Translations under genes and position numbers: made by a program
Part shown: positions 59,590 to 64,000 of the stretch, piece by piece
How the letters are laid out: every line of letters starts with the position of its first letter
Numbering within the stretch: the first letter of the stretch is position 1
Assembly (NCBI GenBank): GCA_037951105.1
Contig: JBAMJV010003298.1
Span: 24,020 to 88,019 of the forward strand
Reading direction: 5' to 3'
Origin: Echinarachnius parma
Lineage: Eukaryota; Echinodermata; Echinoidea; Clypeasteroida; Echinarachniidae
Length of the DNA stretch: 64,000 nt
Notes under the pieces: model-generated
The model's input: only the letters and a program-made list of their open reading frames with translations
What the model was told of the DNA's origin: nothing
The model's database searches: none

Positions 59590-59745
59590 GCCCAGGCCCG
59601 TATAGCCTTGGGGTGCGTTGGGTGCGTACGCACACCCCCACCCCCCCCTAATTCAGAAAGGTCCACCTTTTGCCGGTCTCGGGTCCACTTTTACCGGTCT
59701 CGACCACCTAAACCAATGGTCTCGGATGATTTTGATTGGGTGACG
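59590..59745. mobile_element. Partial copy of the CAGGCCCGTAGCC MITE
   Basis: CCAGGCCCGTATAGCCTTGG, GGTGCGTACGCACACCCCCA, then CCGGTCTCGGGTCCACTTTT and GGTCTCGACCAC. This matches the interior of 10198-10436 in reverse. The other end is lost. Confidence 0.75.
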
Positions 59746-60144
59746 AGTAGCTTATGGCCAAAATGATGGTCCTTTGCTTACAACTTTACCAGAATTATAA
59801 CTTTTAATGTGTTCTGCCAGTTGGGCCAAAGATAGTGATGTTCTGTAACCACTAACCAGGTCTCCGGAATCATGCATGCATGTACACGTAATTACCGAGT
59901 ATTTTTTTAAAGAATGTTCCATCATGTCCTTAGTCGGGTCGCCAGAACCCATATCATATAGTTCATATCAAAGTTCATTCATCTTTCCAATGAAATTATT
60001 ATATATAATTTCCAATGATTCTTATATCTTATATAACTCTGTATAAATATGTTGTTTGATTGTATTACTCATCTTGTATGAAGATAAAAGTCGATGTTAA
60101 TGTTATAATATTATAATTTATTTATTCTTTCCAGGAGACAAATA

Positions 60145-60216
60145 ATGCGACGTTTTGAGAAAAAACGGAGAGGCGAGACTCCTGAGCTGTGGTTCGTATT
60201 CCATCGTGAGTGGTAG
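60145..60216 (+). other. Upstream ORF in the GT31 mRNA leader
   Basis: The ATG at 60145 opens a 23-codon frame (MRRFEKKRRGETPELWF...) that stops at 60216, 23 bp before the main ATG. It follows the acceptor TTTCCAG at 60128-60134. If the leader is transcribed as inferred, it could reduce translation of the main frame. No homology recognised. Confidence 0.4.
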
Positions 60217-60239
60217 CAGGTGCTGATCAGCAAGCCACA

Positions 60240-62330
60240 ATGGGGGACGGGTTGATCCAAAACCTCCTGATTATCTGCTGCTTGGTTGCGACTTTCCGCA
60301 TCGCCCTCGTCGTCATCTACCTGAGTCCAGACACCTGTTGCACGTCGCAACAGGCCTACGAGATGAGTCGGACCAAGGCGCTGAGAGACAGTATCGGTGT
60401 TCCGCCATTAAGGAAGTTCGTCACCAACGTTAGCCTCGACTATTCCCATGATGACGTAGAGGACGCACGCGCCAAGATCGAGATGGAGAGACGAGAGGCT
60501 GGGCTTCAGGAGGATGGCGACTTGGATGCTGAACTCATCCCGGCGGAAGTAGTGTCCAGGAACTTTGACCTGATGCCCGCAGGAGGTTGTCCCGATGGAG
60601 GCAAGGGCATCTACCTGCTGGTCCTCGTCCATTCGCTCCCGCCGCACTTCGATCAAAGGATGGCAATCCGCGAAACATGGGCACGCAACGCGTCGGGCTA
60701 CGCGGGGACGAACGTGAAGGTCCTGTTCTTAACACCTGGTGTCAGTCCCCGACCGGAGGTCAAGGAACGGTTGAAGAGGGAGGCGGCGAAGTACGACGAT
60801 ATCGTCCACAGTATCGCGGGCGACTCGACGAGCACGTTTCGACCATCGTCCAAAGTCCTTCTTTCCGCCATGGGGTGGACGACCGCCTACTGTTCGGGGG
60901 GCAAGTTCGTCCTGTTCGCGCACGACGAACTTTTCGTCAACTTGCAGCACGTTGTGGCGCGATTGAAGCTCGTCACCGCAGGCCCGTTCAGAACATTTTA
61001 CCTCGGGAGAGTGAGGAAACAGGCGAAGGTAGTGCGCGATCCAGTGGAGTGGGATTACGTTTCTGAAACTGTGTACAAGAAGGCATTTTATCCCAACTAC
61101 TGCGTCGGTGGAGCGGGTTTTGTCATGTCAGTGCCAATGATAAAGCAGATGCACCCAAGGGCGGTGCGATTCAACAGCGAGGCTAACGTGTTTCCCGTAA
61201 GTGATGTCATGCTCGGAATAGTGGCTGCCGAACTGGAAGCGGTTCCGAGATATCACGAAGAGTTTAGAAAGTCAGGCGGGGAGGCGATCTACTGCGATCT
61301 GCGCGATACATTAACGTTAGGTGACTTCAACACACCGAGTCTCATGAGAGGCGTGTGGAAGAACAATACTGATGTCACTGAACAATGCCCAAGCCCAGTT
61401 CCATCGGCCGAAGACATCGATAAATGGACAAAGGACGTCAATAATGAGCACTATTTTGACGATGCGCTTAAACTTATCTTAGAACCAGTGGACTTCTGCA
61501 AAGGAGATGATTTCTCCTTATTGGCACTGGTCAGCACACACCCAAAAAATACAAACTTGCGAAGTGCAATACGAGTGACGTGGGGTCATCCCCAATATAC
61601 AAACTTCCTCAGTGTTCGAGTTTTATTCGTGCTAGGAATGCCAAAAGACAATTCCGAAGATATTCGCGCGGAATCGGATAAATTCGGGGATATTATCCAA
61701 GCTGATTTCAAAGAATCGTTTCATAACTTAACATTAAAAGTTATCCTGGGATTAAGGTGGGTGTCGACAAATTGTCCGTCGGCGAAGTTCATCTACAAAG
61801 GTGACGATGACATGCTCGTCAACTTCGACCACATGACTGGATACCTTGCTCAGTTCGCTGGCGAAGAGTCCCGGAACCTCTTTATCGGGAATCTGATGAC
61901 GATGAGTCCCACCATCAGGACCCCGTCCAAGTACCAGGTGCGGAGAGACGTATACCCATTCAAGTTCTTCCTGCCGTACTTCTCGGGTGGCGGCTACATC
62001 ATGTCCGCCGCCGCGCTGCAGAAGATGTCACGCAAGACCGAATCGACGCGCCTGATCCCGATTGACGACGCGTATGCGGGAATCCTGGCGTTTCGCGCGG
62101 GAATCCCGTTAAAGCACGGGGGTGGCGGGTTCATAGTCGGAGGGAGCAGGCGCGACGCCTGTCGCCTTCGCAGAGCATTCAACATGCACGGCTTTAAGTC
62201 ACCCAACTCCCTCATAGGGACGTGGAAGACGTTTCGTCAGGCGGACCATGTCTGTGCCGAGGACAAGGCTGCGAAGAACTGGGCCCATATATTGTCCAAT
62301 GAGCATGATCATGATGATGAGAGTGAATAA
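60240..62330 (+). CDS. Tandem double-domain GT31 glycosyltransferase (beta-1,3-GalT type), single coding exon
   Basis: Predicted Golgi type II membrane protein of 696 residues. A short cytosolic tip (MGDG) is followed by a membrane anchor at about 5-28. Two GT31 domains follow. Domain 1 (about 125-375): MAIRETWARN, FAHDELFVN in place of the usual DDD motif, CVGGAGFVMS, SDVMLG. Domain 2 (about 425-665): LRSAIRVTWG, YKGDDDMLVN with an intact DxD, FSGGGYIMS and IDDAYAG in place of the usual EDVYxG. Family knowledge says DxD binds the metal-sugar-nucleotide, so domain 2 looks active and domain 1 altered or inactive. Glycosylation sites include NVS, NAS, NNT and NLT. The ATG at 60240 is the first in frame; a few non-ATG codons precede it. 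Coding DNA is more GC-rich than its surroundings. Acceptor and sugar specificity cannot be told. Confidence 0.95.
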   Translation: MGDGLIQNLLIICCLVATFRIALVVIYLSPDTCCTSQQAYEMSRTKALRDSIGVPPLRKFVTNVSLDYSHDDVEDARAKIEMERREAGLQEDGDLDAELIPAEVVSRNFDLMPAGGCPDGGKGIYLLVLVHSLPPHFDQRMAIRETWARNASGYAGTNVKVLFLTPGVSPRPEVKERLKREAAKYDDIVHSIAGDSTSTFRPSSKVLLSAMGWTTAYCSGGKFVLFAHDELFVNLQHVVARLKLVTAGPFRTFYLGRVRKQAKVVRDPVEWDYVSETVYKKAFYPNYCVGGAGFVMSVPMIKQMHPRAVRFNSEANVFPVSDVMLGIVAAELEAVPRYHEEFRKSGGEAIYCDLRDTLTLGDFNTPSLMRGVWKNNTDVTEQCPSPVPSAEDIDKWTKDVNNEHYFDDALKLILEPVDFCKGDDFSLLALVSTHPKNTNLRSAIRVTWGHPQYTNFLSVRVLFVLGMPKDNSEDIRAESDKFGDIIQADFKESFHNLTLKVILGLRWVSTNCPSAKFIYKGDDDMLVNFDHMTGYLAQFAGEESRNLFIGNLMTMSPTIRTPSKYQVRRDVYPFKFFLPYFSGGGYIMSAAALQKMSRKTESTRLIPIDDAYAGILAFRAGIPLKHGGGGFIVGGSRRDACRLRRAFNMHGFKSPNSLIGTWKTFRQADHVCAEDKAAKNWAHILSNEHDHDDESE

Positions 62331-62554
62331 CAATACAAATTATCATCATTTACAACGCTCATTTGTTTATAATCTGGAACTTGTGTATTTTACTCTGACT
62401 GTGCACAGGATGAATGATATCATATGATTCACCATTTGTTTTACATTTTCTGTTTACGAATGCATGTTGGTGTGAACTGCGGGCGCTATAATGCTATCAT
62501 ATGAAAATATGTACAATTTTTAAATGTATTTTAAAAAGCGATATGGGAGTCATA

Positions 62555-62560
62555 AATAAA
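62555..62560 (+). terminator. Candidate poly(A) signal of the GT31 gene
   Basis: AATAAA 225 bp past the stop codon, the first convincing one, in AT-rich sequence. Confidence 0.55.
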
Positions 62561-62845
62561 ATTGACAATTTTATGGAGTAATTTAACATATGCAACATAG
62601 ATTATTTAACCATAGCCGAAATGTATCGCATAATTGTTTAGATGGATCATACAAGAGCATAGACGATTGAGTATAGATAATATAAACATTTTCATCTTTA
62701 TGAACTTCTTTTTTTTTACTTTTTTACTTTTATACATACTAGATCGTTTAACGGAAAGTATTTATAATTAATTGTTCGCATTGAAAACATTTTTATGTCG
62801 AAACGTCATATTTATATATGGATACATTTTCATAATCAAACTTAA

Positions 62846-63371
62846 AGGGGTAGTTTAGTTTTGGTAAGGCTGAACTTTAGTAGCCAAAACCTGCACAGTA
62901 ACATTATAAACTAATAGTTATAACTCCACCATGCTCGAAAGGTATACAAAATTACAAACGACTAAGTAAAAAGCCTGGTATCATTCAAAAAGAGCCATTA
63001 AAACACAAGAGGGCGCTTTTTAAAAAGGCATTGGTTTAAACTATTTTTCATACATAATTATGCATGTGATGATTTATTGATAAAATGATTAAATAGAGAG
63101 ATCGTCAACAAATGCTTTTGAAATTTTTTGAAAAAGTGCAAGCATTTTTTTTTTTTTTTTTTTTTAATCATCTAATTATTTGGGCCCCAAATAATTATAA
63201 GATCAGATATATTTATTGATATTTCAGTCGTTTCTGGGTCGATTTTGACCAAATAAAGTTTATTCTGCCATTAAAATTGCATGTTCTCTCAAATTCGACA
63301 CTCAGTTTTTCATTATCCCACAAAAAAATTGTGATGTGCAGCGCCCTCTCTACCAAAACTAAACTACCCCT
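62846..63371. mobile_element. TTAA-type MITE, copy E (inverted)
   Basis: TTAA at 62842 and 63372 flank AGGGGTAGTTTAGTTTTGGT ... CCAAAACTAAACTACCCCT. The central palindrome has arms TAATTATTTGGG at about 63173-63197. Confidence 0.93.
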
Positions 63372-63375
63372 TTAA

Positions 63376-63817
63376 GTGCATATGAAATAGCGACAATCCT
63401 TGTGTTATTCTGTTAAAATATTATTATTACAATTATTATTACAATTTTGTTTGAATAAAATGTTTTTGAGGACGTTGGCCGCAGTTCAAACTCTTTCAAA
63501 GACATACCGTATACAAATTGTATATCCTGATTACATTGATTTATATATTTCATACAAGTTCCATGACAAAAATGTCATGTGATATTTATTGTCAAGCTAT
63601 ATGGCATACTATTAGCGGTACTAATTTATAACTTCGTGGCCATGAGCAAAGCATGGGGAGATAGTCCGTGACGATTTCATGGCAAACGAATTACTTTCAG
63701 TTGAGATTTAGGCAAAATTAAAATTAAAAGAACGCGTGCTTCGTCTACGTTCACCCCTCAGAATTGAACGCTCTGTTCCGCAGTTTTCCCTCCAACAATA
63801 TTACCTGGTATACAATA
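63376..63817. other. Gene-free stretch
   Basis: No exon or repeat recognised. A short open frame at 63400-63582 has no features beyond composition. Confidence 0.5.
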
Positions 63818-63953
63818 GCCGGTGTCACACACACTTATCTAGATAATAGTTATCTAGATAATTCACCTACGTATGTGACAGACAGGTGACAGACATGAAA
63901 GGAATTATCTAGATAATTCAACTATCAAGATAATTGGCCCAAGTGTGACACCG
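63818..63953. mobile_element. 136-bp MITE with CGGTGTCACAC termini
   Basis: CCGGTGTCACACACACTTA at the left and AAGTGTGACACCG at the right are inverted. The interior has several TTATCTAGATAA palindromes. Confidence 0.85.
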
Positions 63954-63973
63954 ATTAGTAACCCTAACCCACC

Positions 63974-64000
63974 CCATAACTACGTCAGACGTAGTTATGG
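63974..64000. repeat. Perfect inverted repeat at the window edge
   Basis: CCATAACTACGTC, one central base, then GACGTAGTTATGG. It may be the start of a larger fold-back element cut by the window. Confidence 0.9.

Larger units (their letters stand above)
57191..60130. other. Intergenic stretch and probable 5' intron of the GT31 gene
   Basis: Holds a CAA microsatellite (57292-57312), the MITE at 58455-58696 and the CAGGCCCGTA relative at 59590-59745. A possible 5' non-coding exon ends at about 58022 with the donor ATCG|GTAAGT and could splice to the acceptor at 60134, but this is unproven. No other coding sequence recognised. Confidence 0.45.

Noticed and set aside
60110-60350. Minus-strand frames overlapping the GT31 gene
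   Set aside because: Shadows of the plus-strand coding sequence; no independent support.

Overview
This is nuclear DNA from an animal, most likely a marine deuterostome invertebrate such as an echinoderm. The evidence is multi-exon genes with GT-AG introns and metazoan-type proteins in AT-rich DNA that is saturated with short non-autonomous DNA transposons, tRNA-derived SINEs, and poly-G/poly-C-bearing repeats of the kind seen in marine invertebrate genomes. The phylum is inferred, not proven. No bacterial operon, CRISPR array, canonical rRNA or convincing functional tRNA is visible.

Layout. (1) 0.3-16.8 kb, plus strand: 14 exons of a TRPV-type cation channel (N-terminus off the left edge), with a probable 3' UTR to about 19.5 kb. 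(2) 28.9-22.0 kb, minus strand: a complete six-exon THOC3 (WD40 subunit of the THO mRNA-export complex), convergent with the channel gene. (3) 29-35 kb: repeats, including a 2.1 kb hAT-like element with an exact 8-bp target duplication. (4) 35.4-48.6 kb, plus strand: a cytosolic-type sulfotransferase whose exons are spread through about 13 kb of repeats and whose terminal exon looks split or broken. (5) 49-60 kb: no host gene recognised; two inverted minisatellite-bearing elements, a dead Tc1-like transposase and several TTAA-flanked MITEs. (6) 60.2-62.3 kb, plus strand: an intronless 696-residue type II membrane protein with two consecutive GT31 (beta-1,3-galactosyltransferase-type) domains, the first with a degraded metal-binding motif. 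The window ends in MITEs and a short palindrome.

The four host genes share no obvious pathway (ion channel, mRNA export, sulfation, Golgi glycosylation), and nothing suggests co-regulation.

The most unusual signal is not a gene. In both the channel gene and THOC3, short segments spanning exon/intron junctions have been copied next to the original and left to decay: channel exons 2 (weak), 3, 4, 8 and 14, and THOC3 exons 3 and 4. The clearest case is four exact 117-bp (39-codon) periods at the start of channel exon 3. Also notable are the tandem GT31 protein, a 1.16 kb near-perfect palindrome in THOC3 intron 1, an intronic 151-bp satellite carrying overlapping DR1 nuclear-receptor-type motifs, and a MITE family whose central hairpin is kept although its sequence differs between copies.
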